Shown: positions 26,538-36,123 of the stretch, in pieces
Numbering within the stretch: position 1 is the first letter of the stretch
Layout: the number at the start of each line of letters is the position of its first letter
From: Clostridium_AD frigoriphilum
GTDB taxonomy: Bacteria; Bacillota; Clostridia; Clostridiales; Clostridiaceae
Length of the DNA: 64,000 bases
Assembly (NCBI RefSeq): GCF_036541405.1
Contig: NZ_JAZHFS010000015.1
Coordinates: 1 to 64,000, forward strand
Reading direction: 5' to 3'
Position numbers and translations under genes: made by a program
Notes under the pieces: model-generated
What the model saw: the letters and a program-made list of their open reading frames with translations, nothing else
What the model was told of the DNA's origin: nothing
Database searches by the model: none

Positions 26538-28478
26538 ATGAATAAAAAAACTTTTTACATTACTACACCAATTTATTATCCATCAGCAAAGTTACATATC
26601 GGTAATACATATACAACTGTAGCTGCAGATGCAATTGCTAGATTTAAAAGGCTTACAGGTTATGATGTAATGTTTTTAACAGGAACTGATGAGCATGGTC
26701 AAAAAATCCAAAGAATAGCTGAGGAAAAAGGAGTTACACCAAAACAGTATGTAGATAAAGTGGTAGCCGGAATACAAGAATTGTGGAGTATGATGGATAT
26801 AAGTTACGATAAGTTTATAAGAACTACTGACGAATATCATAAAAAGGCTGTTCAAAAATTATTTAAGCAGTTATATGATCAAGGGGATATATATAAGGGT
26901 GCATATGAAGGTTGGTACTGTACTCCGTGCGAATCTTTCTGGACAGAAACCCAAGCAGTAGATGGGAAATGCCCTGATTGTGGAAGACCTGTGGAGAAAG
27001 CTAAGGAAGAGGCGTATTTCTTTAAAATGTCTAAGTATGCAGATAAACTTATAGAATACATTGAAACTCATCCGGATTTTATACAACCAGAATCAAGAAA
27101 AAATGAAATGATAAATAACTTTTTAAAACCTGGTCTTCAAGATTTATGTGTTTCAAGAACAACATTTAACTGGGGTATACCTGTAGAATTTGATCCAGGG
27201 CATGTTATATATGTATGGGTAGATGCTTTATCTAACTATATAACTGCGCTTGGATATAATGGTGAGGATACAACTCTATATGATAAATATTGGCCTTGCG
27301 ATATACATTTAATAGGTAAAGATATATTAAGATTTCATACAATTTATTGGCCAATAATGCTTATGGCTCTAGGGCTACCTCTTCCGAAACAAGTATTTGG
27401 TCATGGATGGCTTCTTTTTGATGGCGGAGTAAAAATGTCAAAATCTAAAGGAAACGTAGTAGATCCTGTAATACTAGTTGATCATTTTGGAGTGGATGCT
27501 GTAAGATATTATTTGCTTCATGAAATACCATTTGGTTCTGATGGAATATTTACTAATGAAATATTCATAAAGAAAACAAATTCAGACCTAGCTAATGATT
27601 TAGGTAATTTATTATCTAGAACAGTAACAATGATAGAAAAATATTTTGATGGAGTTATACCAAAACCAGATGAAAAAGCTGATGTGGATAATGAACTTAT
27701 AGAACTTGCTCTGTCAATTCCAGGTAAGGTAGAAAATGCAATAGATGACCTTAAAATTCCTGAAGCACTCGATCATGTTTGGACACTCATTAGGCGTACT
27801 AACAAGTATATAGATGAAACAACTCCATGGATCCTTGGAAAAGATGAAACGCAAAAGGGAAGACTAGGCACAGTACTTTACAATTTAGTAGAATCATTAA
27901 GAATGACATCAGTATTGATATCGGCATTTTTACCTACTACAAGCAAGAAGATAAATGCTCAAATAAATACCGATGTAATTACATGGGATAGTTTATCATC
28001 ATTTGATGGAACTATAGCTGGAACAAAAGTTAACAAAGGTGACGTAATGTTCCCAAGAATAGATGTAGAAGCTAAAATAGAGGAACTTAATGTCCTTGTA
28101 GAAGAAGAAAGAAAACTAGCAACGAAACCTACAATGTTGCCAATAAAAGAAGAAATCACTATAGAAGATTTTGACAAAATAGATATGAGAGTTGTTAAAG
28201 TATTGGAATGCGTGCAAATGAAAAAAACAAAAAAACTTCTAAAGTTAAAAGTAGATTTAGGTGGGGAAGTAAGACAAGTAATTTCGGGAATAGCTATGAA
28301 TTATAAACCAGAAGATCTGATTGGAAAGTATGTAGTATTAGTAGCTAATTTAAAGCCTGTTAATTTAAGAGGCGAATTATCACAGGGAATGATAATTGCA
28401 GCTTCAACAGATGACGATAGTAAGCTATTTGCAATATCTATACCTGGTGAGTTACCAACTGGAAGCACAGTAAGGTAG
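26538..28478 (+). CDS. metG: Methionyl-tRNA synthetase
   Basis: A 646-residue class I synthetase. The HIGH equivalent is in SAKLHIGNTY (near residue 20), a zinc knuckle follows with CTPC and CPDC (near 130-150), and KMSKS is in GGVKMSKSKGN (near 300). A C-terminal tRNA-binding (Trbp111-like) domain spans about 545-646. It charges tRNA-Met; expression is under the T-box leader. ATG follows GGTAGGAG. In Bacillus order metS lies before yabD (tatD); here a DUF445 gene comes between. Confidence 0.97.
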   Translation: MNKKTFYITTPIYYPSAKLHIGNTYTTVAADAIARFKRLTGYDVMFLTGTDEHGQKIQRIAEEKGVTPKQYVDKVVAGIQELWSMMDISYDKFIRTTDEYHKKAVQKLFKQLYDQGDIYKGAYEGWYCTPCESFWTETQAVDGKCPDCGRPVEKAKEEAYFFKMSKYADKLIEYIETHPDFIQPESRKNEMINNFLKPGLQDLCVSRTTFNWGIPVEFDPGHVIYVWVDALSNYITALGYNGEDTTLYDKYWPCDIHLIGKDILRFHTIYWPIMLMALGLPLPKQVFGHGWLLFDGGVKMSKSKGNVVDPVILVDHFGVDAVRYYLLHEIPFGSDGIFTNEIFIKKTNSDLANDLGNLLSRTVTMIEKYFDGVIPKPDEKADVDNELIELALSIPGKVENAIDDLKIPEALDHVWTLIRRTNKYIDETTPWILGKDETQKGRLGTVLYNLVESLRMTSVLISAFLPTTSKKINAQINTDVITWDSLSSFDGTIAGTKVNKGDVMFPRIDVEAKIEELNVLVEEERKLATKPTMLPIKEEITIEDFDKIDMRVVKVLECVQMKKTKKLLKLKVDLGGEVRQVISGIAMNYKPEDLIGKYVVLVANLKPVNLRGELSQGMIIAASTDDDSKLFAISIPGELPTGSTVR

Positions 28479-28525
28479 ATTTATAAATGCTTATATATTA
28501 CTGGAAATTATGAGGAGGAAATAAC

Positions 28526-30043
28526 ATGAAGTTTATTATAGGTTCCTTAATTGGAGCCATCATCGGGTATATAACTAATTGGTTAGCTATAAAGATGCTG
28601 TTTAGACCACATAAAGAAATTAGAATATTTAATATTAAAGTACCATTTACGCCAGGTCTTATTCCAAAGGAAAAGTCTAGAATTGCAAGGAGCGTAGGTG
28701 AATCTATAGGTCAGCATCTTTTAACAAAGGAAACAATTTTGAAATCTTTATGTAGTGAAGAGATGGATCATCAATTGGATAATTGGGTGCAAGGTAAAGT
28801 TAGCATTATGAAAAATAGCAATGCTACAGTAGAAAGTGAGCTAAAGGACATATTAGGTGATGAATATTGTAATATTACCCAAAGTACTATAAGTAATGTT
28901 TCAAAATCACTTATAAACTATATAAACGATGTGGAAGTTAGAGGTGCTATTGCTAAGTATGTATATGCACAGATAATGTCAGAATTAAAGGCAAAACCAC
29001 AAGCTATTTGTGAAAGTGAATTATACAATTCAATAAAAAACAAAGTATTAACTTTAGCTATAGAGTATAAGGATTCACAAGATTTCTACAAAGGTATTCA
29101 AAATATGTTAAAATCTAAGGTCGCTAAATTAGTGGTTTTAGACAAAAAAATTGAAGATGTTATACCCGGTGAGATAACAAATAACTTAAAAGTATATGTT
29201 TATGGTAAAAGATATAATATTGCTATGGAAATAAAAAAAATGATTAAAGAAGAAAAAAACAGTGAAAAATTAAGACAAATTGTTGATGAAACAATATCGA
29301 CTAAACTAAGTCCAATGATAGCAATGTTTATCAGTAAGGATAGCGTTTTTGAAAAAGTTGTAATTGGTATAGATGAGTACTTGGATAATGTAGAAAATCA
29401 TAATGACATTGCTCTAATTATTAATGATATAATAGATAAATTGCTTAAAAATTCAATATCTAGTGTTATTTTTGATTTGCCAAAAGAGGGAATTGATAAT
29501 GTTATTGAACCATTAATTAATTTGTTTACAACAAAAATTGTAGATAAAGAACTTATTCTAAGTACTTTTGAAAAACTTGAGAGTAAGTTCAATAGCTACA
29601 TATCTGTTGCAGAATTGCTCGAAAAGACAGGTATAGAATACAAAAATGTAATAGAGGGACTTATAAAGAGTCGAATAAATAGTATTATTGAAAATGAGTC
29701 TACTAAATCGAAGATTAATGAAATAGTAGGTGTAATGATTAATAGATTATTACATACAGAGATGAAATCAATATTTAAAGGAGAGGGAGATAAGGTTACC
29801 CAATCCGTTTCTAAAGTGGTTAAAACAGTATATAATAAATTCATAGAGAATAAGGCGCCAGAAGTAATTGAAGTGTTAGATATAGCCAAAATAGTCGAAG
29901 AAAAAATCAATGAATTCGATGTAGCTTTTTCAGAGAGAATTATACTCGAAATAGCGAGTAAAGAGCTTAATGCTATAACTTGGCTTGGAGCATTACTTGG
30001 TGCAATTATGGGATTATTATCACCTATACTAGGTTCAATGTAG
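28526..30043 (+). CDS. DUF445 family membrane protein
   Basis: A 505-residue protein of the DUF445 (YheB-like) family, function unknown. The N-terminal membrane segment carries IGYITNWLAIKMLF..PFTPGLIPKEKSRIA, diagnostic of the family. The middle is a long helical region, and a second glycine-rich membrane segment (LGALLGAIMGLL) is at the C-terminus. Both ends are therefore membrane bound with the bulk between. ATG follows GAGGAG. A terminator follows the gene. Confidence 0.88.
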   Translation: MKFIIGSLIGAIIGYITNWLAIKMLFRPHKEIRIFNIKVPFTPGLIPKEKSRIARSVGESIGQHLLTKETILKSLCSEEMDHQLDNWVQGKVSIMKNSNATVESELKDILGDEYCNITQSTISNVSKSLINYINDVEVRGAIAKYVYAQIMSELKAKPQAICESELYNSIKNKVLTLAIEYKDSQDFYKGIQNMLKSKVAKLVVLDKKIEDVIPGEITNNLKVYVYGKRYNIAMEIKKMIKEEKNSEKLRQIVDETISTKLSPMIAMFISKDSVFEKVVIGIDEYLDNVENHNDIALIINDIIDKLLKNSISSVIFDLPKEGIDNVIEPLINLFTTKIVDKELILSTFEKLESKFNSYISVAELLEKTGIEYKNVIEGLIKSRINSIIENESTKSKINEIVGVMINRLLHTEMKSIFKGEGDKVTQSVSKVVKTVYNKFIENKAPEVIEVLDIAKIVEEKINEFDVAFSERIILEIASKELNAITWLGALLGAIMGLLSPILGSM

Positions 30044-30061
30044 TATATTATTTATTATTAA

Positions 30062-30095
30062 GCAAAAGTCACTTCCGCTAGGAAGTGGCTTTTAC
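30062..30095 (+). terminator. Intrinsic terminator
   Basis: AAAAGTCACTTCC pairs with GGAAGTGGCTTTT around GCTA. Confidence 0.88.
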
Positions 30096-30169
30096 TTATT
30101 TCAATGTTAGTGATATAATATCTAACATATATTTGGAGTATATTTTAAATCTATAAGTAAATAGAAGGG

Positions 30170-30229
30170 ATGGTGAAAGCTGTTATTAAATTACACCCTA
30201 AAGTAGCTTATATTAAAGAGTTAAATTAG
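30170..30229 (+). CDS. Possible 19-residue leader peptide before tatD
   Basis: ATG with GAAGG just upstream opens a 19-codon frame (MVKAVIKLHPKVAYIKELN) that ends 21 bases before the tatD start. tatD itself has no good Shine-Dalgarno sequence, so translation could be coupled. No family is recognised and it may be chance. Confidence 0.3.
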   Translation: MVKAVIKLHPKVAYIKELN

Positions 30230-30250
30230 TGATTTAATGCAGTAGATATT

Positions 30251-31018
30251 ATGATATTTGATTCACATGCACATTATGATGATGAAGCTTTTAATGAAGA
30301 TAGAGAAAAGGTAATAATGGGGTTAAATGATAAAGGGGTAATAGGAGTATTAAACTGCGGGGCATCACTTGAGGGCGCAAGAATATCAGTACAATTATCC
30401 AATAAATATGATTTTATATATTCAGCAGTTGGAATACATCCTGAATATGCAAATATTGTTAATGATGAAGTTATTTGCGAATTAAGAGATTTAACGCATC
30501 AGCCAAAAGTTAGAGCTATTGGGGAAATAGGACTAGATTATCATACTGAAGAAAATCCGGATAGAGAAATACAAAAGAGAGCATTTAAACTTCAAATGGA
30601 ACTTGCAAAAGAACTTAAATTACCGGTGGTTATACATGATAGGGATGCTCATAAAGATACTTTGGATATACTAAAAGAATTTCCAGAAGTGACAGGCGTA
30701 ATTCATTGTTTCTCTGGAAGTGTTGAATTCGCGAGGGAGTGTTTGAAGCTCGGTTATTATATAGGATTTACTGGAGTTATAACTTTCAAAAATGCAAAAA
30801 AAACAGCTGAGGTTGCAAGAGAGGTACCAATGAATAGAATACTCGTAGAAACAGACTGTCCATACATGGCACCGGTTCCTCTAAGAGGGAAAAGGAATGA
30901 ATCTGATTATATTAAATATATAATAGAAAAAATATCAGAGGTTAAGGAGAAAACTATCAAAGAAATTGAGGATGCAACAATTTATAATATAAAACATTTG
31001 CTAAAAATATTAAAATAG
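30251..31018 (+). CDS. tatD: TatD-family metal-dependent deoxyribonuclease
   Basis: A 255-residue TIM-barrel hydrolase (YabD in Bacillus). Metal ligands are visible: FDSHAHYDD at the N-terminus, GEIGLDYH (near residue 92), VIHDRDAH (near 127), VIHCFSGS and VETDCPYMAP near the C-terminus. The enzyme acts as a 3'-5' exonuclease or DNase in DNA repair. The ATG has only a weak upstream site (GCAGTAGA). It follows the expected order metG-tatD-yabE. Confidence 0.94.
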   Translation: MIFDSHAHYDDEAFNEDREKVIMGLNDKGVIGVLNCGASLEGARISVQLSNKYDFIYSAVGIHPEYANIVNDEVICELRDLTHQPKVRAIGEIGLDYHTEENPDREIQKRAFKLQMELAKELKLPVVIHDRDAHKDTLDILKEFPEVTGVIHCFSGSVEFARECLKLGYYIGFTGVITFKNAKKTAEVAREVPMNRILVETDCPYMAPVPLRGKRNESDYIKYIIEKISEVKEKTIKEIEDATIYNIKHLLKILK

Positions 31019-31124
31019 AGTAGAATAAGTAATACTTAATAAATGGAATATTTTTACATTGATATATTTGTAATTAAAATTAGATCTAAGACATATAATT
31101 TTAATGGCAAATATTGTTTTGCTG

Positions 31125-31146
31125 GTTTACCCTCAGGACTGGGTTA
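31125..31146 (+). other. Small hairpin upstream of the 3D-domain gene
   Basis: TTTACCC and GGGTTAA enclose TCAGGACT. It lies before the main promoter, so it is either part of a longer upstream transcript or chance. Confidence 0.35.
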
Positions 31147-31217
31147 ATTAATTTATTCTGTAATTATAATTAAATATTATAATTGTATGCATAATGATGC
31201 ATTATCAGTCAAAACTT

Positions 31218-31279
31218 AGAGCAATGGGTCGTAAATTTGACATATTTGTTGCTTCAAGGTATAATACCCAAGTGCTCTT
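31218..31279 (+). promoter_or_regulatory. Sigma-A promoter flanked by an inverted repeat (3D-domain gene)
   Basis: A consensus promoter, TTGACA (31237-31242), 17 bases, TATAAT (31260-31265). It is enclosed by AGAGCA..GGGT (31218-31229) and ACCC..TGCTCT (31266-31278), which are inverse to one another. The arms could be an operator or could pair in a longer RNA. Confidence 0.8.
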
Positions 31280-31299
31280 GACTAAGGGAGGGAATTTTT

Positions 31300-32340
31300 A
31301 TGATGAAAAACGCGAAGAATAACATCAAGAACTATTTTTCGAACGGACCCAAGACAGTTTTTGTAGTAATGCTATTAGTAATGTGCGTTACGGTGACTAT
31401 ATTTAACATGAAAAAAGCTATATCTGTTATTGTTGATGGTAAGGCTATACAAGTTGTTACTTTAAAAAGTAATGTTACACAAATACTAAAAAGTAATAAT
31501 ATAGCATTAGGGGCAAAGGATCAAATAACAGTTAGTTTAGACAGTAAAGTAAAAGACGGAGATAAAATATATATAAAAAAGGCTGTAAATGTTAAAGTAG
31601 AAGTTGATGGAAAAAAATACAATATTCTAACTGCTGAAAATACAGTAGAAGATATGCTTAAAGCAGAAAAAATTGTATTGAGTGGAGCAGACAAAGTTAG
31701 TCCATCAAAAAGCAAGGATTTAACATCTGGGTTACAAGTGGTAATAACAAGAGTAAATACCAAGACACTTGATGAGACAAAAGCAGTAAACTTTGCAACC
31801 GAAATCAAAAATAGTGATGAGCTAGATAAGGGTGTAAAGAAAGTCATTCAAAAGGGCAAAGCAGGTCAGAAGGTTATTACTTCATCTGTTGTCTATGAAA
31901 ATGGAAAAGAGATATCAAGAAAATTAGTTAGTGAAAAACTTAAATCAGAGCCTGTTAAACAAATAATTGCATTAGGAACTACTAACGTTTATACCGCATC
32001 TCGTGGAGGAAACGTTCGTTACTCGAGGAAACTAAATGTAAGGGCAACAGCATATACTGCTGATTATAGTTGTACGGGCAAAGGTCCGGATGACCCTGCA
32101 TTAGGTATAACATCCACTGGGGCACGAGCAAAAAGAAACGCTGATGGATATAGTACTATAGCTGTTGATCCTACTGTTATCCCTCTAGGTACTAAAGTTT
32201 ATGTAGATGGATATGGATATGCCATTGCAGAAGACATAGGCGGGGCTATAAAGGGTAATCACATAGATTTGTATTTCGATTCCAGTGATGAGATGTGGGG
32301 TTGGGGAGCAAAAAATGTTAGTATCTATATTATGGAATAG
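31300..32340 (+). CDS. DUF348/G5/3D-domain cell-wall protein (YabE-like)
   Basis: A 346-residue exported protein related to Bacillus YabE and resuscitation-promoting-factor-like proteins. It has a membrane anchor or signal (about residues 18-36), two DUF348 repeats (about 40-90 and 97-150), a G5 domain (about 155-230) and a C-terminal 3D domain (about 250-346) with ALGITSTGARAKRN...DPTVIPLGTKVYVDGYG and a terminal HIDLYFDS. The 3D domain is a double-psi barrel linked to lytic transglycosylase-type wall activity. ATG follows GGGAGGG. Position between tatD and rnmV matches Bacillus. Confidence 0.92.
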   Translation: MMKNAKNNIKNYFSNGPKTVFVVMLLVMCVTVTIFNMKKAISVIVDGKAIQVVTLKSNVTQILKSNNIALGAKDQITVSLDSKVKDGDKIYIKKAVNVKVEVDGKKYNILTAENTVEDMLKAEKIVLSGADKVSPSKSKDLTSGLQVVITRVNTKTLDETKAVNFATEIKNSDELDKGVKKVIQKGKAGQKVITSSVVYENGKEISRKLVSEKLKSEPVKQIIALGTTNVYTASRGGNVRYSRKLNVRATAYTADYSCTGKGPDDPALGITSTGARAKRNADGYSTIAVDPTVIPLGTKVYVDGYGYAIAEDIGGAIKGNHIDLYFDSSDEMWGWGAKNVSIYIME

Positions 32341-32361
32341 GAGCATAAGCTCCTTTTTTTT
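32340..32361 (+). terminator. Intrinsic terminator
   Basis: GGAGC ATAA GCTCC followed by eight Ts, overlapping the stop codon of the 3D-domain gene. Confidence 0.85.
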
Positions 32362-32537
32362 GTCTTATAGTTTATTATTAATAAGTAAAATGGTATTATA
32401 GATACAGTATTAGAAGGAAATACTAAGAGAGTTCTTATTATAATTATATAATAGTGGATATGTTCTTAGTTTGGTATAGCACTTGAGATTACAGTTATTA
32501 TTTGGAATCTCTCGCGTTAAATAGCAAGGGGGATAAT

Positions 32538-33101
32538 ATGATTAAAGAAGTTATAGTAGTTGAAGGAAGAGATGATGTTACAGCGGTTAAAAGAGCAGTA
32601 GAGGCTGAACTCATTTCCGTAGGCGGATTTGGAATTAACGAAAAGGTGATTAACAAAATAAGAGAAGCTCAAAAGAGAAAAGGCGTAATAATCTTTACTG
32701 ATCCAGACTTTGCTGGAGAAAAAATAAGAAGAATTATTACTAAGAGGGTAGCGAATGTAAAACATGCGTATATATCTCAAAAAGAAGGAACTAAGGATGG
32801 AGATATAGGCGTTGAAAATGCATCACCTGAAACAATATTAAGAGCACTTGAAGCTGCAAAATTTGAATTGCAAGAAAAAAGAAAAGAATTTGATGTTCAT
32901 GATATGATATTTTTCAAATTAACAGCGGATAGCAAGGCAAGGGAAAGAAGAGATTCTCTAGGGAATGAATTAGGTATAGGGTACGGAAATGCGTCACAAT
33001 TTTTGACTAGGTTAAATAACTACGGAATCATAAAAGAAGAGTTTATAGAGGCTTTAGAAAAAATAAACAAGGAGATGAATTATGGCAGATTTGACGATTA
33101 G
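32538..33101 (+). CDS. rnmV: Ribonuclease M5
   Basis: A 187-residue Toprim-domain nuclease that matures 5S rRNA. The Toprim acidic motifs are present: VVEGRDD at the N-terminus and IIFTDPDFAGEKIRR (DxD). The C-terminal half binds the 5S precursor with the L18 protein. The frame opens at 32502, but AAGGGGG is spaced for the ATG at 32538, which gives the family-typical start MIKEVIVVEGRDD. It overlaps rsmA by 20 bases. Confidence 0.95.
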   Translation: MIKEVIVVEGRDDVTAVKRAVEAELISVGGFGINEKVINKIREAQKRKGVIIFTDPDFAGEKIRRIITKRVANVKHAYISQKEGTKDGDIGVENASPETILRALEAAKFELQEKRKEFDVHDMIFFKLTADSKARERRDSLGNELGIGYGNASQFLTRLNNYGIIKEEFIEALEKINKEMNYGRFDD

Positions 33102-33918
33102 TGAAGTTAGTAAAAAATATGAGTTTAGGTTTAAAAAAGGGTTAGGTCAGAATTTCTTAATAGATGATTCTGTGCTCGATGATGTTGTAGATGGTGCAGA
33201 AGTTAATAGCGATGATTTCGTTATAGAAATAGGACCAGGATTTGGTACATTAACTAGAGCTCTTTTAAGGAGAGCTAAAAGAGTTTGTGCTATAGAACTA
33301 GATGATAAACTTTTGCCGATACTAGAAGACGAGCTAAAAGAGTTCGATAATTTTGAACTTATACATAATGATGCTTTAAAAGTAGATTTTGATGAATTAA
33401 TTGGGGATGAAAAGTCCGTAAAATTAGTTGCTAATTTACCATATTATTTAACGACTCCAATAATTGTTAAATTACTTACTGGAGGTTATAATTTTAAATC
33501 TTTAACTATAATGATACAAAAGGAAGTTGCGCAGAGGATAGATTCAGAGCCTAATTGCAAAGCTTACGGAGCCTTTTCAATATTAGTTCAGTACTATTGT
33601 GATACGAAAATACTTCGTCTTGTGCCACCAACAGCATTTTTGCCTGAACCTAAGGTAGAATCTATGGTTATAAGATTAGATAGATTAAAAGAGCCTAAAG
33701 TTAAGGTTAATGATGAAGCTTTATTTTTTTCTATAGTAAGAAAATCTTTTAATATGAGAAGAAAAATTTTATGGAATTCTGTTAAGGATATAGGGATTCC
33801 TAAAGAAGAGTTACTAAAATGTTTTGAAAAAGCAAATATTGATCCTAAAAGAAGAGGAGAGACTTTATCTCTTGCGGAATTTGCATTGCTTTCTGATGAA
33901 ATAGGATTTATAAAATAA
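33082..33918 (+). CDS. rsmA: 16S rRNA dimethyladenosine transferase (KsgA)
   Basis: A 278-residue SAM-dependent enzyme that dimethylates A1518 and A1519 of 16S rRNA. Motifs are KKGLGQNFLID, EIGPGFGTLTRAL (SAM), and the catalytic NLPYYLTTPI. The C-terminal helical domain has AFLPEPKVESMVI and FNMRRK. It starts inside rnmV after AAGGAG, so translation is coupled. yabG, veg and sspF, which follow in Bacillus, are absent. Confidence 0.97.
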   Translation: MADLTISEVSKKYEFRFKKGLGQNFLIDDSVLDDVVDGAEVNSDDFVIEIGPGFGTLTRALLRRAKRVCAIELDDKLLPILEDELKEFDNFELIHNDALKVDFDELIGDEKSVKLVANLPYYLTTPIIVKLLTGGYNFKSLTIMIQKEVAQRIDSEPNCKAYGAFSILVQYYCDTKILRLVPPTAFLPEPKVESMVIRLDRLKEPKVKVNDEALFFSIVRKSFNMRRKILWNSVKDIGIPKEELLKCFEKANIDPKRRGETLSLAEFALLSDEIGFIK

Positions 33919-33995
33919 ATTTCAATATGTTGTTCATTTTTGATTACATACTTCATATATTATAATGAATAAGTTTTATATGGAGGTAAAAGAAG

Positions 33996-35261
33996 GTGAC
34001 ACCTAAAAAAAATTATAGTAGGTATTTCATTATATTACAAGAAGATGAAAAAGGCTATTCATTAGAAGCTGATAAAATTCCTTCTGGTTATGCAAAGCTT
34101 GAAATGAAAAACAATAAATGTAAAATTTCATACTATGTACAAAACCTAAGGAAAGAAAAACAACCTTATTACATGATTTTAATATGTGGTAAAAAAGATG
34201 TAAACAAGATTATAAAAGTTGGTAAATTGAACATAGACGATCATGGTAGGGTAGACATTTTTCATGAATATGATATGGATAATATAGCGGACACAGGTAT
34301 TAACGCTGAAAAAATTATTGGAGCCGCAATTGTAAAATTTCTTGATAACAATGTGATTTCAATAATGAGTGGATTTTCAACAACTGAAAAACCAAATGAA
34401 TGGAAAAGTTATAAACTAGCGGATTCTAATAAGGAAACTAAAGAAACTAGAACAAATGAAGTGAAAAATGAGTTTGATGAATATGAACAAAGTATCGAAA
34501 TAATTAAGGTTAAGAGCGACGAAGCACTTAAACATTTAGAGGTTCAAGAGAATATAGGTAAAAAAGCAGAAGAAAAGAAATCGGATGTTGTTGAAGAAAC
34601 AAAAGTGGATACTGAGCAAAGGATTAAAGCTAATGATATTTTACATTTAGAAGGGCAGAATAATGTAGATGAAGAGTTAGATGCTGAAAGTCCAATACAT
34701 GTAGAAGAAAGAGTTGAAGCGGGGAATCCTGAATCTGATTTTGAGGATATAAATAGAAATAAGGATAAAAAGAACTGTAAAGAAGATAAAAAACAAAAGG
34801 ACTGTGAGTGTAAGGATAATAATGCTTATAAAGCTGAATATCCTAAAGGTGCCATGGGCAATTTCTTTAAGGCAGTAGCGAAAGATTTCACCCAAGTACC
34901 TGATTTCACTAAGGAAATCAAGTGGTGTAAATGGTATAAGGTACCTGTGCATAACTTAGAGAATATGTATGATTTGAGTGACTATAATAAATATACCATA
35001 GCATATTACCCTATGATTTGTTATTACCCATATATTAGAAATTGTAAATCATTTATGCTAGGATACAAATGTGATTCAAGTGGAGAAATGAAATATATAG
35101 TTTATGGTATACCTGGAAGTAGAAATAAAGCCCATCAGCCCTATGGAGGCAAAACTGGTTTTGTGACTTGGATCGCAGATAAGGGAAATGATGAAATGGG
35201 ACATTGGTTAATGTTTTATGATTTCAAAAATTCTACAGTTGTTGTCCCTATAAAAAAGTAA
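33996..35261 (+). CDS. Conserved clostridial protein with two domains and an acidic linker
   Basis: A 421-residue protein of unknown function. The N-terminal domain (about residues 5-135, YSRYFIILQEDEKGY...SYYVQNLRKEK...) and the C-terminal domain (about 280-421, WYKVPVHNLENMYD...YGIPGSRNKAHQPYGGKTGFVTW) look well folded. Between them lies a low-complexity acidic linker rich in Glu, Lys and Asp. The pattern resembles spore- or cell-surface-associated clostridial proteins seen beside rsmA, but no catalytic residues can be named. The start is a GTG with GGAGG upstream. No signal peptide. Confidence 0.65.
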   Translation: MTPKKNYSRYFIILQEDEKGYSLEADKIPSGYAKLEMKNNKCKISYYVQNLRKEKQPYYMILICGKKDVNKIIKVGKLNIDDHGRVDIFHEYDMDNIADTGINAEKIIGAAIVKFLDNNVISIMSGFSTTEKPNEWKSYKLADSNKETKETRTNEVKNEFDEYEQSIEIIKVKSDEALKHLEVQENIGKKAEEKKSDVVEETKVDTEQRIKANDILHLEGQNNVDEELDAESPIHVEERVEAGNPESDFEDINRNKDKKNCKEDKKQKDCECKDNNAYKAEYPKGAMGNFFKAVAKDFTQVPDFTKEIKWCKWYKVPVHNLENMYDLSDYNKYTIAYYPMICYYPYIRNCKSFMLGYKCDSSGEMKYIVYGIPGSRNKAHQPYGGKTGFVTWIADKGNDEMGHWLMFYDFKNSTVVVPIKK

Positions 35262-35272
35262 TATAGAAAGAA

Positions 35273-35313
35273 TAAAATGTGTGGCTATTATTTAGTCACA
35301 CATTTTATTTTTT
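35273..35313 (+). terminator. Intrinsic terminator
   Basis: TAAAATGTGTGGCTA with TAGTCACACATTTTA forms a hairpin followed by T-rich sequence. Confidence 0.85.
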
Positions 35314-35370
35314 AATATTCTTATACTATTTATCATATAGTATATTAATATTAATATTTGGGGGGAACCA

Positions 35371-35955
35371 TTGAAGATTATATTTATAAACAGAAAAAAA
35401 GTTGGCATTATAGTAATAGTTCTTGGGCTTATGATTACCTTACTCGGGATATCAAAACAATTTGATCAAAAGTTAAAAATGACTATTCTTGTAGAAAACA
35501 ATATTAAGTTATTGGATGATTATGTAGTTATAAATGGGAAAGCAAGTTATAAATTGCCTAAGGGATGGACAACAAAGGAAAAGAAATTTTCAGGAGATGA
35601 GATTCTATACCACAACGATTTTCAATCATCCGATGCTGTAATTCATGGATTCGTAGAAGTATGGAAGGGGAGAAAGGACTTAAAATCATTTTTAGATAAT
35701 AGTAAAAACATATCAGAGGTACAAAATAAAATTAAAAGTTATAAAATGAATGAAATTACTATTAATGGCAAGAAAACATATGTAATACAATACTTAATTA
35801 ATGTATCGGACAATAATTGGTATAAGTCCTATGAATATTTTATTGATGATGGTGAAGAGTTTTATAGATTTTCATTTTTCATAAGGAATGTTAATTTTAA
35901 AGAAACCTACGGCGCTATTTTTGAAAGCATAGTTGAAACGTTAAAAATTCGATGA
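35371..35955 (+). CDS. Membrane-anchored hypothetical protein
   Basis: A 194-residue protein with an N-terminal membrane segment (about residues 10-27) and an extracytoplasmic domain. The pattern SYKLPKGWTTKEKKFSGDEILYH...VEVWKG...YFIDDGEEFYRFSFF resembles the PsbP/DUF-type lipoprotein fold, but this is not certain. There is no lipobox cysteine. The start is a TTG after GGGGGG. Function unknown. Confidence 0.6.
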   Translation: MKIIFINRKKVGIIVIVLGLMITLLGISKQFDQKLKMTILVENNIKLLDDYVVINGKASYKLPKGWTTKEKKFSGDEILYHNDFQSSDAVIHGFVEVWKGRKDLKSFLDNSKNISEVQNKIKSYKMNEITINGKKTYVIQYLINVSDNNWYKSYEYFIDDGEEFYRFSFFIRNVNFKETYGAIFESIVETLKIR

Positions 35956-36029
35956 AATTAATTATATTTGCTTTAAATTTTTTAGTGTATTATAATTTAT
36001 CTAATAAGATTTGGGGAAATAGAATTATA

Positions 36030-36058
36030 GGAGAAGTGTTATGCTTCTCTTAGTGTTT
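36030..36058 (+). terminator. Possible terminator
   Basis: GGAGAAG TGTTATG CTTCTC followed by TTAGTGTTTTGTTG. A short stem with a broken T-run. Confidence 0.5.
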
Positions 36059-36123
36059 TGTTGTAATAAGTGGATAGAGTGAATCGAATAAAAGCACAAG
36101 TTTGATTAGTAGGGGGGGTACAA

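Noticed and set aside
31080..31300. Cyclic-di-AMP (ydaO-type) riboswitch before the 3D-domain wall gene
   Set aside because: Such riboswitches often precede wall genes, but the conserved ydaO sequence blocks could not be found, and a consensus promoter lies only 35 bases from the start codon.
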